From positions 1 to 29,258 of the forward strand of contig CAZCPY010000024.1 in NCBI GenBank assembly GCA_964499865.1: DNA of 29,258 bases, in the 5' to 3' direction. Shown piece by piece: positions 1 to 10,324 of the stretch. Positions within the stretch are counted from its first letter, which is position 1. The number at the start of each line of letters is the position of its first letter. Below the pieces are notes generated by a model, which saw only the letters and a program-made list of their open reading frames with translations, did not search any database and had not been told where the DNA came from. The position numbers were made by a program, and so were the translations under genes. Source of the DNA: JANOGU01 sp964499865 (GTDB lineage: Bacteria > Pseudomonadota > Alphaproteobacteria > Rhodobacterales > Rhodobacteraceae).

Positions 1-1271
1 TGGACCTGGGCCGGATCGCCGCGCAGTCGGCCAAGCAGGTGATCCTGCAGAAGGTGCGCGAGGCCGAGCGCGAGCGGCAGTTCGAGGAATTCAAGGACCG
101 CAAGGGCACGATCATCAACGGCACGGTCAAGCGCGAGGAATACGGCAACGTCATCGTCGACATCGGCCGCGGCGAGGGCATCCTGCGGCGCAACGACAAG
201 ATCGGCCGCGAGGCCTACCGCATCGGCGACCGCATCCGCTGCTACATCAAGGATGTGCGGCTGGAAACGCGGGGCCCGCAGGTGTTCCTGTCGCGCACCG
301 ACCCGCAGTTCATGGCCGAGCTGTTCAAGATGGAGGTGCCGGAAATCTACGACGGCATCATCGAGATCAAGGCCGTGGCCCGCGACCCGGGCAGCCGCGC
401 CAAGATCGCGGTCATCAGCTATGACAACTCCATCGACCCGGTCGGCGCCTGCGTCGGCATGCGGGGCAGCCGCGTGCAGGCGGTGGTGAATGAATTGCAG
501 GGCGAAAAGATCGACATCATCCCGTGGAACCAGGATGTGGCGACCTTCCTCGTGAACGCGCTGCAACCGGCCGAGGTGTCGAAGGTGGTGTTCGACGACG
601 ATGCCACCCGCATCGAGGTGGTGGTGCCGGACGAGCAGCTCAGCCTCGCCATCGGGCGGCGCGGGCAGAACGTGCGGCTGGCCAGCCAGCTGACGGGCCT
701 TGATATCGACATCATGACCGAAAGCGACGAAAGCGCCCGCCGCCAGGCCGAGTTCGCCGAGCGCACCAAGCTGTTCATGGACACGCTCGACATCGACGAG
801 ATGATGGCGCAGCTGCTGGTGGCCGAGGGCTTCACCAATCTCGAAGAGGTGGCCTACGTCGAGCTGGACGAGCTTCTGTCCATCGACGGTTTCGACGAGG
901 GGACCGCGGGCGAGCTGCAGACCCGCGCGCAGGAACACCTCGAGGCGCAGAACCGCAACGCGCTGGAGGCCGCGCGCGCGGCGGGCGTCGAGGACAGCCT
1001 GATGGAGTTCGAGGGCCTTACCCCGCAGATGCTGGAAGCGCTGGGCAAGGAGGGCATCAAGACGCTGGAAGACTTCGCCACCTGCGCCGACTGGGAACTG
1101 GCCGGCGGCTGGACGACCGAAAACGGCCAGCGCAAGAAGGACGACGGCATCCTGGAGAAGTTCGACCTGTCGCTGGAAGAGGCGCAGACGCTGGTGATGA
1201 CCGCGCGGGTGATGCTGGGCTGGGTCGATCCGACCGAGATGGAACCCAAGACCGGGGATGCGCAAGGCTGA
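1..1271 (+). CDS. nusA: Transcription termination/antitermination protein NusA (5' truncated)
   Basis: NusA binds RNA polymerase and nascent RNA and modulates pausing, termination and antitermination. The frame is open from base 3 with no start, so the gene begins upstream; the GTG at base 39 is an internal Val codon within the NusA N-domain sequence (AKQVILQKVREAERE). In order one sees the end of the N-terminal polymerase-binding domain, an S1 domain (about bases 105-300), two KH domains (about 340-530 and 540-730, the second with the IGRRGQNVRLAS loop), and an acidic C-terminal region (about 770-1260) that looks like two helical helix-hairpin repeats. Such acidic C-terminal repeats are known from proteobacterial NusA. 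The TGA stop overlaps the next ATG by one base (TGATG), which implies translational coupling to the ylxR-type gene. Roughly the first 100 residues are missing, judged by usual family length. Confidence 0.97.
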   Translation, partial: DLGRIAAQSAKQVILQKVREAERERQFEEFKDRKGTIINGTVKREEYGNVIVDIGRGEGILRRNDKIGREAYRIGDRIRCYIKDVRLETRGPQVFLSRTDPQFMAELFKMEVPEIYDGIIEIKAVARDPGSRAKIAVISYDNSIDPVGACVGMRGSRVQAVVNELQGEKIDIIPWNQDVATFLVNALQPAEVSKVVFDDDATRIEVVVPDEQLSLAIGRRGQNVRLASQLTGLDIDIMTESDESARRQAEFAERTKLFMDTLDIDEMMAQLLVAEGFTNLEEVAYVELDELLSIDGFDEGTAGELQTRAQEHLEAQNRNALEAARAAGVEDSLMEFEGLTPQMLEALGKEGIKTLEDFATCADWELAGGWTTENGQRKKDDGILEKFDLSLEEAQTLVMTARVMLGWVDPTEMEPKTGDAQG

Positions 1272-1915
1272 TGACGCGCGGCGGGCGGGACAAGGACCGG
1301 GAGGCGCCCGAACGGCGCTGCCTCGCGACCGGCGAAAGCGGCCCCAGGGCCGGTCTCGTCCGCTTTGTCCTGGGCCCGGACAACGTGGTCGTGGCCGACA
1401 TCCTGAACCGGCTTCCGGGCCGGGGGATGTATGTCTCGGCCGACCGCGCGGCGATTGCCAAGGCGGCGGCCAGGGGCCTGTTCGCGCGGGCCGCCAGGCA
1501 GGCGGTGACCGTGCCCGCCGATCTGGCGGACCAGGTCGAGGCGGCGCTGGCGCGCCGCGTGGTCGACCACATCAGCCTGGCGCGCAAGGCTGGGCAGGCG
1601 GTGACCGGCTATGAAAAGGTCAAGGACTGGCTGGCCAAGGGCGCGGCGGCGGTGCTGGTTCAGGCCTCGGACGGGTCGGAACGCGGCAAGTCCAAGCTGC
1701 ATCCGCCCGAGGGGCCGGAGACCCTGATCGCCTGTCTGACGGCCGGGGAATTGGGTTTGTCCTTCGCCCGCGAACGTGCGATACACGCCGCGCTTGCGGC
1801 TGGCGGACTCACCACGCGCATTGTAGAGGACGCGGCCAGGCTTGCAGGGTTGCGAAAAACTCCCCTCAGGCAGACCGGCGGAAAGCCCGCCGAAAGGGAT
1901 ACGAAGAACGCATGA
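1271..1915 (+). CDS. ylxR: YlxR-family (DUF448) RNA-binding protein fused to an L7Ae-like domain
   Basis: The 214-residue protein has an N-terminal YlxR domain (about residues 10-90), recognisable from RRCLATGE-like and LPGRGMYV motifs. It is followed by a segment resembling the YlxQ/L7Ae fold (about 95-190, with ISLARKAGQAVTGYEKV and a GAAAVLVQASDGS stretch). In Firmicutes these are two neighbouring genes, ylxR and ylxQ; here they appear as one chain, as is common in alphaproteobacteria. YlxR proteins bind RNA, and in Bacillus one has been linked to RNase P; the role here is not known. The gene sits between nusA and infB, overlapping nusA by one base and infB by four (ATGA), so the three are co-translated. 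The C-terminal tail is basic and probably disordered. Confidence 0.9.
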   Translation: MTRGGRDKDREAPERRCLATGESGPRAGLVRFVLGPDNVVVADILNRLPGRGMYVSADRAAIAKAAARGLFARAARQAVTVPADLADQVEAALARRVVDHISLARKAGQAVTGYEKVKDWLAKGAAAVLVQASDGSERGKSKLHPPEGPETLIACLTAGELGLSFARERAIHAALAAGGLTTRIVEDAARLAGLRKTPLRQTGGKPAERDTKNA

Positions 1916-4437
1916 CTGATACTGACGGCAGGAAACCCCTTGGCCTTGGCGGCGGCACGCCGCGTCCCGGACAGGTGAAGCAGAGCTTCTCCCACGGGCG
2001 GACCAAAAGCGTGCTGGTCGAGACCAAGAAGAAGCGCGTGGTCGTGCCGGCGCAGAAGCCAGGGCCGGCGGCCGCCGGCGCGCCCGCGGGCGCCGCACCG
2101 CCGTCGCACCTGGGCGACCCGTCCAGGCGCCCCGCCGGGATTTCCGACGCCGAGATGGAGCGCCGTCTGGCCGCCCTGCGCGCCGCCAAGTCGCGCGAGG
2201 CCGAGGACAACGCCCGCCGCGCCGACGAGGAAAAGTCCCGCGAGGAAGAACGCCAGCGCAAGCGCGACGAGATCGAGGCGCGCGAGCGCGAGGAGCGCGA
2301 GCGCGAGGAGGCGCAGCGCCAGAAGGCCGAGGACGAGGCCCGCGCCAAGGCCATCGAAGAGGCCCGCGCGCGCCGCGCCGAAGAGAAGAAGGCCACCACG
2401 ACCGCGGCCCCTGCGCCCGAAAAGACCGAAGAGCGCCCGGCCCCGGGCAGCGCCAAGCCGGGCCTCAGCCCGCGCAAGCCCGACCGTGAGCGCGACGCCC
2501 GCGAGGCCGAACGCGACCGCGGCAAGAAGGGCGGCGACGAGCGGCGCACCGGCAAGCTGACGCTGACCGCCGCGCTGGACGGCGAAGGCGGCCGCACACG
2601 GTCGCTGGCGGCGATGAAGCGCAAGCAGGAAAAGGCCCGCCAGAAGGCGATGGGCTTTGCCGCGCGCCCCGAAAAGCAGGTGCGCGACGTGCAGCTGCCA
2701 GAAACGATCGTGGTCAGCGAACTTGCCAACCGCATGGCCGAACGGTCGGCCGACGTGGTCAAGGCGCTGATGAAGATGGGCATGATGGTCACCGCCAACC
2801 AGGCCATCGACGCCGACACCGCCGAACTGGTGATCGAGGAATTCGGCCACCGCGCCGTGCGGGTGACCGATGCCGACGTGGAACAGGCGATCGACACGGT
2901 GGCCGACATGGCAGGCGACCTGCGCCCGCGCCCGCCGATCGTGACGATCATGGGCCATGTCGACCATGGCAAGACCAGCCTGCTGGACGCGATCCGCAAG
3001 ACCAACGTCGTCTCGGGCGAGGCCGGCGGGATCACCCAGCACATCGGCGCCTATCAGGTGCGCACGCCGAACGGCGCGCCGGTCACCTTCCTCGACACGC
3101 CGGGACATGCGGCCTTTACCTCGATGCGCGCCCGCGGGGCGCAGGTGACGGACATCGTGGTGCTGGTGGTGGCCGCGGATGACGCCGTGATGCCGCAGAC
3201 GGTGGAGGCGATCAACCACGCCAAGGCCGCACGCGTGCCGATGATCGTGGCGATCAACAAGGTCGACAAGCCGTCCGCCAACCCGCAGAAGGTGCGCACC
3301 GACCTGTTGCAGCACGAGGTCGTGGTGGAACAGATGTCGGGCGAGGTGCAGGACGTCGAGGTCTCTGCCGTCACCGGCAAGGGGCTGGACAGCCTGCTGG
3401 AGGCCATCGCGCTGCAGGCGGAAATCCTGGAACTGAAGGCCAACCCGCACCGGCAGGCGCAGGGCGCGGTGATCGAGGCCAAGCTGGACGTGGGCCGCGG
3501 CCCCGTGGCCACGGTTCTGGTGCAGCACGGCACGCTGCGCCGGGGCGACATCTTCGTCGTCGGCGAACAATGGGGCAAGGTCCGCGCGCTTCTGAACGAC
3601 AAGGGCGACCGGGTGGACGAGGCCGGGCCGTCGGTGCCGGTCGAGGTGCTGGGCCTGACCGGCACGCCCGAGGCGGGCGACGTGCTGAACGTCGTCGACA
3701 CCGAGGCGCAGGCGCGGGAAATCGCGAGCTATCGCGAGAAGGCCGCCCGCGACAAGCGTGCCGCCGTCGGCGCCGCCACCACGCTGGAACAGCTGATGGC
3801 CAAGGCCAAGGCCGACCAGTCGACCTCGGAGCTGATGCTGGTCGTCAAGGCCGATGTGCAGGGGTCGGCCGAGGCCATCGTGCAGGCGCTGGAAAAGGTC
3901 GGCAACGACGAGGTGCGTGTGCGCGTGCTGCATTCCGGCGTGGGCGCGGTGACCGATTCGGACGTGGGCCTGGCGGAAGCCTCGCGCGCGCCGATCATCG
4001 CCTTCAACGTGCGCGCCAACGCCTCTGCCCGCCAGTCGGCGCAGCAGAAAGGCGTGGAGATCCGCTATTACTCGATCATCTACGACCTGACCGACGACAT
4101 CCGCGCCGCCGCCTCCGGCCTGCTGAAGGCCGAGGTGCGCGAGACCTTCATCGGCTATGCCAAGATCCTGCAGGTCTTCAAGGTGTCGGGCGTGGGCAAG
4201 GTGGCGGGCTGCCAGGTCACCGAGGGTGTCGCCCGCCGGTCGGCCGGGGTGCGCCTGCTGCGCGACAACGTGGTGATCCACGAAGGCACGCTCAAGACGC
4301 TCAAGCGCTTCAAGGACGAGGTCAAGGAAGTGCAGATCGGCCAGGAATGCGGCATGGCCTTCGAGAACTACGAGGACATCCGCGAAAACGATGTCATCGA
4401 GATTTTCGAACGCGAGGAAATCCAGCGCAAGCTGTAA
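1912..4437 (+). CDS. infB: Translation initiation factor IF-2
   Basis: IF-2 is the GTPase that brings initiator fMet-tRNA to the 30S subunit and promotes 50S joining. The protein has 841 residues. The N-terminal part (about 1-255) is highly charged; residues about 70-190 are Arg/Glu/Lys-rich and probably form one long helix. An IF2_N domain starts near residue 262. The G domain has G1 GHVDHGKT (348-355, Lys354), G3 DTPGH (395-399) and G4 NKVD (449-452). After it come the beta-barrel domain II and the C-terminal initiator-tRNA-binding domains ending in a family-typical EIFEREEIQRKL. The start ATG overlaps the stop of the ylxR-type gene. A strong intrinsic terminator follows 17 bases after the stop. 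rbfA and truB, which often follow infB, are not here. Confidence 0.98.
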   Translation: MTDTDGRKPLGLGGGTPRPGQVKQSFSHGRTKSVLVETKKKRVVVPAQKPGPAAAGAPAGAAPPSHLGDPSRRPAGISDAEMERRLAALRAAKSREAEDNARRADEEKSREEERQRKRDEIEAREREEREREEAQRQKAEDEARAKAIEEARARRAEEKKATTTAAPAPEKTEERPAPGSAKPGLSPRKPDRERDAREAERDRGKKGGDERRTGKLTLTAALDGEGGRTRSLAAMKRKQEKARQKAMGFAARPEKQVRDVQLPETIVVSELANRMAERSADVVKALMKMGMMVTANQAIDADTAELVIEEFGHRAVRVTDADVEQAIDTVADMAGDLRPRPPIVTIMGHVDHGKTSLLDAIRKTNVVSGEAGGITQHIGAYQVRTPNGAPVTFLDTPGHAAFTSMRARGAQVTDIVVLVVAADDAVMPQTVEAINHAKAARVPMIVAINKVDKPSANPQKVRTDLLQHEVVVEQMSGEVQDVEVSAVTGKGLDSLLEAIALQAEILELKANPHRQAQGAVIEAKLDVGRGPVATVLVQHGTLRRGDIFVVGEQWGKVRALLNDKGDRVDEAGPSVPVEVLGLTGTPEAGDVLNVVDTEAQAREIASYREKAARDKRAAVGAATTLEQLMAKAKADQSTSELMLVVKADVQGSAEAIVQALEKVGNDEVRVRVLHSGVGAVTDSDVGLAEASRAPIIAFNVRANASARQSAQQKGVEIRYYSIIYDLTDDIRAAASGLLKAEVRETFIGYAKILQVFKVSGVGKVAGCQVTEGVARRSAGVRLLRDNVVIHEGTLKTLKRFKDEVKEVQIGQECGMAFENYEDIRENDVIEIFEREEIQRKL

Positions 4438-4453
4438 CGCACCCCTGCGCGGG

Positions 4454-4478
4454 AAAGGGCGCCTTCGGGCGCCCTTTT
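4454..4478 (+). terminator. Rho-independent terminator of the nusA-ylxR-infB operon
   Basis: A perfect 10-bp stem (4454-4463 pairing with 4468-4477) closes a TTCG tetraloop. The sequence is AAAGGGCGCC-TTCG-GGCGCCCTTT followed by one more T. The UUCG loop and stem of 6 or 7 consecutive G/C pairs make it very stable. Because the stem starts with AAA and ends with TTTT it may also work on the opposite strand and stop leftward transcription of the small gene ending at 4486. Confidence 0.85.
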
Positions 4479-4485
4479 GCCGTCG

Positions 4486-4623
4486 TCAGTTCGGGCGCGG
4501 GGACACCGGCTTGCCGGTGAAGGTGCGTTCGTCGACGCGGACGACGATCTTGCCGTCTTCAAGCTGGCAGACGAACAGGCCCTGGACCTGAACGCAACTG
4601 CCGATCTGGATCGTGCGGATCAT
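4486..4623 (-). CDS. Small unrecognised protein (45 residues)
   Basis: I do not recognise a function. The frame is open further upstream (to 4674), but the ATG at 4623 is preferred because a purine-rich ribosome-binding site (GGGGGGAG, 4633-4640 on the minus strand) lies nine bases before it. The 45 residues begin MIRTIQIGSCVQVQG and end TFTGKPVSPRPN. The chain is mostly beta-type sequence with a central LEDGKIVVRVDERTF that looks like a small barrel strand-turn-strand. It has no signal peptide or membrane segment. It lies between the infB terminator and mutT; the gap to mutT (4624-4719) is AT-richer than its surroundings and may hold its promoter. The clear start signal and even codon use argue for a real gene, but no homology search was possible. 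Confidence 0.6.
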   Translation of the reverse strand: MIRTIQIGSCVQVQGLFVCQLEDGKIVVRVDERTFTGKPVSPRPN

Positions 4624-4719
4624 TCTGCGCGTCTCCCCCCGGTGACGGTTCGACCTTAGCGCAAATGATGGCACAACAAGACTGAATCTTGCCTTGATTC
4701 CGACATGATTGCGAAAGGG

Positions 4720-5118
4720 TCACAGCCAGTCGCGCAGGATCGGGATCAGCGGCAGGTCGGCGGGGGGCATCGGGTAGTCGCGCAGGGCGCGCGCGCGCAC
4801 CCAGGCCAGCGCCTGCCCCTCGCGCGGGGTAACGGTGCCCTGCCAGCGGCGGCAGGCGAAAAGCGGCATCAGCAGGTGGAAGTCGGCATAGCCGTGGCTG
4901 GCGAAGGTCAGGGGTGCCAGACAGCTTTCCTGCGTGTCGATCCCCAGCTCCTCGTGCAGCTCTCGGATCAGCGCGGCCTCGGGCGTCTCGCCGGGTTCGA
5001 CCTTGCCGCCCGGGAATTCCCACAGGCCCGCCATGGACTTGCCCGGCGGTCTCTGGGCCAGCAGCACGCGCCCGTCGGCGTCGATCAGGGCGACGGCGGC
5101 GACCAGGACCAGCTTCAA
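4720..5118 (-). CDS. mutT: MutT-family Nudix hydrolase (8-oxo-dGTP diphosphatase)
   Basis: MutT hydrolyses oxidised nucleotides such as 8-oxo-dGTP to the monophosphate and so prevents A:T to C:G transversions. The 132-residue chain has a complete Nudix box: G38, E44, R52, E53, E56, E57, G59 in the spacing Gx5Ex7REUxEExGU. The N-terminal KLVLVAAVALIDADGRVLLAQRP and the FPGGKVEPGE lead-in are typical of MutT rather than of generic Nudix proteins. The start appears to be TTG (5116-5118), overlapping the TGA stop of argJ (TTGA); there is no better in-frame ATG or GTG nearby, so translation is probably coupled to argJ. It is the last gene of the isomerase-argJ-mutT unit. Confidence 0.93.
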   Translation of the reverse strand: MKLVLVAAVALIDADGRVLLAQRPPGKSMAGLWEFPGGKVEPGETPEAALIRELHEELGIDTQESCLAPLTFASHGYADFHLLMPLFACRRWQGTVTPREGQALAWVRARALRDYPMPPADLPLIPILRDWL

Positions 5119-6458
5119 GACCGGTAATCGGCGTTGATGTCGATGTAGCGGTGCGTCAGGTCGCAGGTCCAGACGGTGCGCTTGCCGCGGCCGAGGCCAA
5201 GGTCGGCGCCGATCACGATCTCGGGCCGCTGCATGTAGGCGGCGGCGTCCGCTTCGGAATAGTCGGGCGCGCGGAAGCCGTCGCGGGCCAGCACCATGTC
5301 GCCCAGGCGGATCGTCAGGCGGTCGCGGTCGGCCTCGGCGCCGGACTTGCCCACCGCGGCGACGATGCGGCCCCAGTTCGGGTCCTGCCCGGCGATGGCG
5401 GTCTTCACGAGCGGCGAGTTGGCGATGGCCATCGCCACCCGGTGCGCATCCGAATCAGAGGCCGCACCCGTCACCCGCACCTCGACGAACTTGGTCGCCC
5501 CTTCGCCGTCGCGCACCACCTGCTGCGCGAGGTCGCGCATCACGCCGCCAAGGGCCGCCTCGAAGGCCCGGGCGACCTTGCCCGCGACCGGCGCCGCCGG
5601 GCCCTTGCCGGTGGCGCAGAGGAAGACCGCGTCCGAGGTCGAGGTGTCGCTGTCCACGGTGATGGCGTTGAACGAGCCCTCCACCTGCCGCGACAGCATC
5701 TTCTGCAGGGCGGCGGGCGCGATGGCGGCGTCGGTGAAGATGTAGACCAGCATCGTCGCCATGTCGGGGGCGATCATGCCGGACCCCTTGGCGATGCCCG
5801 CGATGCGGATCGGGCCGCCGTCGCCCGCAATCTCGGCGCTGGCGCCCTTGGGGAAGGTATCGGTCGTCATGATCGCGCGGGCGGCGCCCGGCAGGCCGTC
5901 CTGCCGCAGGCCCGCGACCAGGTCGGGCACCACGGCCAGGATGCGGTCATGCGGCAGGGGTTCGCCGATCACGCCGGTGGAATTCATGAACACCCGCCCC
6001 TGCGGCAGGGCCAGCGCCTCTGCCACCGCGCCGCAGACGGCGGCCACCGAGGCATCGCCCGCCTTGCCGGTGAAGGCGTTGGAGTTGCCCGAGTTCACGA
6101 TGACCGCCGCACCCTCCGGCCCGGCGCGGGTGGCGAGTTTCGCCTGCGCGTCGCGGATGCAGCCCGCCCGGGTGGACGACCGCGTGAAGACCCCCGCCAT
6201 CGCCGTGCCGGGGGCAAGCTGCATCAGGGTGACATCCGTCCGCCCCTGATAGCGCACCCCCGCCATGGCCGAGGCAAAGGCCGTGCCCGCGATCACCGGC
6301 AGGTCGGGAAACACCGCAGGCGCCAGCGGCGAGACGGGCTTGGCCGCCTTGCCGCCCGCCTTGCCGCCCGCCTTGCCCGTGCCGTCGCCGGCGGGTTGCA
6401 GCAGCGCCTCGAGTTCGCGCCTCAGCGCCTTGGCCCGCGCCTTCCAGTCCTTGCCCAT
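5115..6458 (-). CDS. argJ: Bifunctional glutamate N-acetyltransferase / amino-acid acetyltransferase ArgJ
   Basis: ArgJ transfers the acetyl group from N-acetylornithine to glutamate (and in many species from acetyl-CoA), making the arginine pathway cyclic. It is an Ntn-type enzyme that cuts itself into alpha and beta chains; the conserved cut site MA-TML is present with Ala234 and nucleophile Thr235. Other family marks are VNSGNSNAFTG (121-131), STGVIGEPLP (160-169), KGSGMIAPDM (224-233) and the C-terminal HRYIDINADYRS. The length of 447 is about 40 more than usual because of an N-terminal extension: a short basic-acidic helix followed by Gly-Lys-Ala repeats (residues 27-40), after which the normal start region VSPLAP follows. 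The gene starts four bases after the isomerase stop and overlaps mutT, so the three are probably one operon. Confidence 0.96.
   Translation of the reverse strand: MGKDWKARAKALRRELEALLQPAGDGTGKAGGKAGGKAAKPVSPLAPAVFPDLPVIAGTAFASAMAGVRYQGRTDVTLMQLAPGTAMAGVFTRSSTRAGCIRDAQAKLATRAGPEGAAVIVNSGNSNAFTGKAGDASVAAVCGAVAEALALPQGRVFMNSTGVIGEPLPHDRILAVVPDLVAGLRQDGLPGAARAIMTTDTFPKGASAEIAGDGGPIRIAGIAKGSGMIAPDMATMLVYIFTDAAIAPAALQKMLSRQVEGSFNAITVDSDTSTSDAVFLCATGKGPAAPVAGKVARAFEAALGGVMRDLAQQVVRDGEGATKFVEVRVTGAASDSDAHRVAMAIANSPLVKTAIAGQDPNWGRIVAAVGKSGAEADRDRLTIRLGDMVLARDGFRAPDYSEADAAAYMQRPEIVIGADLGLGRGKRTVWTCDLTHRYIDINADYRS
6347..6375. repeat. 12-bp tandem repeat in the argJ 5' coding region
   Basis: The unit CCTTGCCGCCCG occurs twice in full (6347-6358 and 6359-6370) and then partially. 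It encodes the GKAG-type repeats of the ArgJ N-terminal extension. The 12-bp period keeps the frame, so copy number could vary without breaking the gene. Confidence 0.7.
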
Positions 6459-6462
6459 GGCG

Positions 6463-7392
6463 TCACTTGTCCAGGATGGTCAGGTCCTTCAAGACCGCCG
6501 GATCGATCCCGGCGCCCGGGCGGTCCACCGTGGCGGCGGCGACAAGGCCCGCCACATGCGCCTCGATGGCGGCGTTCTCGATCTCCGCCGCCAGTTCCTC
6601 GCGCATCTCGTCCAGCGTCGGGACCGCCGCCGCGCGGGTCTCGATCAGCTTGATCAGGTGCCAGCCGAACTGCGTCTGCACCGGATCCGACACGGCGCCG
6701 GGGGCCAGGGCCATGACCGCATCCTCGAACGGCTTGACCATCATGCCCGTCCCGAACCAGCCCAGGTCACCCCCGTTGGCCGCCGACCCGTCCGACGAAT
6801 TGGCCTTGGCCAGTTCGCCGAAGTCGGCGCCGCCGTCGATCTGGGTCTTGAGCTCGAGGGCCTTCTCCTCGCTGTCCACCAGGATATGCGCGGCACGGTA
6901 TTCGGTTCCGGGCACCGCATCCTTGAAGCGGGCATCATAGGCCGCCTGAAGGGCCTCGTCGGTCACGGCAGCGTCCACCACCGCCTGCAGCGCCACGCCG
7001 GCCAGATAGCCGCGGCGGTCGTTGTCCATCTTGAGCGTGTCGAAGGGCTTGACCTTCCCCTCGGCCGAGGCCGCCAGCGCCGCCTGCTGGATCAGCTGTT
7101 CCAGGATGCCGTCGAACAGCACCTTGTCGGGCAGTTGCTGGTATTGATCGGGCAGGCTGTTGCGCAGCACGATCATGTGGCCGAGCGTGATCGCCGTGCC
7201 GTTCACCGTCGCCACGACCGTATCGCGCGAAACGTCCGCGGCGGGGGTTGCGGCGGGGGTTGCGGCGGGGGTTGCGGCGGTCTCGGCCGGCGCCGCTGCG
7301 GGCGCTTCGGTCGCGGGCGCCGCCGTGTCCTGGGCCAGCGCCGGAAGCCCCAGCGTCGCGGCCAGTGCCGCCGCCTGCCACAGATGTTTCAT
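6463..7392 (-). CDS. Exported parvulin-type peptidylprolyl cis-trans isomerase
   Basis: This is a periplasmic PpiC/SurA/PrsA-type foldase predicted to assist folding of secreted proteins. The 309 residues start with a signal peptide (MKHLWQAAALAATLGLPALAQD, cleavage likely after ALA), then an Ala/Pro/Thr-rich linker (about 22-53) with three ATPA units, a helical SurA-N-like region (about 55-160), and the parvulin domain (about 165-258: AAHILVDSEEKA, DFGELAKANSSDGSAANGGDLGWF, GWHLIKL). The C-terminal helix may pack on the chaperone domain. The start ATG at 7392 has a GGAAGG site upstream. It is the first gene of the isomerase-argJ-mutT unit and is divergent from secA. I did not assign a symbol because several paralogous parvulins exist in such genomes. 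Confidence 0.93.
   Translation of the reverse strand: MKHLWQAAALAATLGLPALAQDTAAPATEAPAAAPAETAATPAATPAATPAADVSRDTVVATVNGTAITLGHMIVLRNSLPDQYQQLPDKVLFDGILEQLIQQAALAASAEGKVKPFDTLKMDNDRRGYLAGVALQAVVDAAVTDEALQAAYDARFKDAVPGTEYRAAHILVDSEEKALELKTQIDGGADFGELAKANSSDGSAANGGDLGWFGTGMMVKPFEDAVMALAPGAVSDPVQTQFGWHLIKLIETRAAAVPTLDEMREELAAEIENAAIEAHVAGLVAAATVDRPGAGIDPAVLKDLTILDK
7241..7276. repeat. Three-copy 12-bp tandem repeat in the isomerase linker
   Basis: The unit GCGGGGGTTGCG is repeated exactly three times (7241-7252, 7253-7264, 7265-7276). On the coding (minus) strand it gives the ATPA-ATPA-ATPA linker just after the signal peptide. Being a multiple of three it can expand or contract in frame. Confidence 0.9.
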
Positions 7393-7433
7393 GCCGTCAC
7401 CTTCCCTTGATCTGGCCGCGCGGGCGCGCGGCG

Positions 7434-7462
7434 TTGACGAGCCTGCGGGCTTCCCCTAAATC
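7434..7462 (+). promoter_or_regulatory. Candidate sigma-70-type promoter of secA
   Basis: TTGACG (7434-7439), a 17-base spacer and TAAATC (7457-7462) match the -35/-10 consensus well. This would give a 5' leader of roughly 115 bases before the secA ATG. I saw no clear SecM-like leader peptide in it. Confidence 0.5.
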
Positions 7463-7508
7463 GCAGCAGTCGCGCGGGGACCGGCGCAGGCCCGCGCCAT
7501 CCGACGCC

Positions 7509-7538
7509 CTTCTAGGCAAGGTGGTCGGGCGCTGGCAA
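7509..7538 (-). promoter_or_regulatory. Candidate promoter of the isomerase-argJ-mutT unit
   Basis: Read on the minus strand, TTGCCA (7538-7533), an 18-base spacer and TAGAAG (7514-7509) form a plausible sigma-70 promoter. It lies about 115 bases upstream of the isomerase start, facing and overlapping the leader of secA, so the two divergent transcripts would overlap at their 5' ends. Confidence 0.45.
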
Positions 7539-7585
7539 GGGCAAGCCCTCACACGATGCCGTCAGGCTTCCCCAGAGGAGATGTG

Positions 7586-10324
<2,739 letters not shown>

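Noticed and set aside
1660..4281. An 873-codon minus-strand frame opposite infB
   Set aside because: Same effect; the product is His/Arg/Ala/Leu-rich with no domain, while the plus strand is an unambiguous IF-2.
7241..7276. The GCGGGGGTTGCG triplet as iterons or protein-binding sites
   Set aside because: It lies in the coding region just after the signal peptide and explains the ATPA linker fully.
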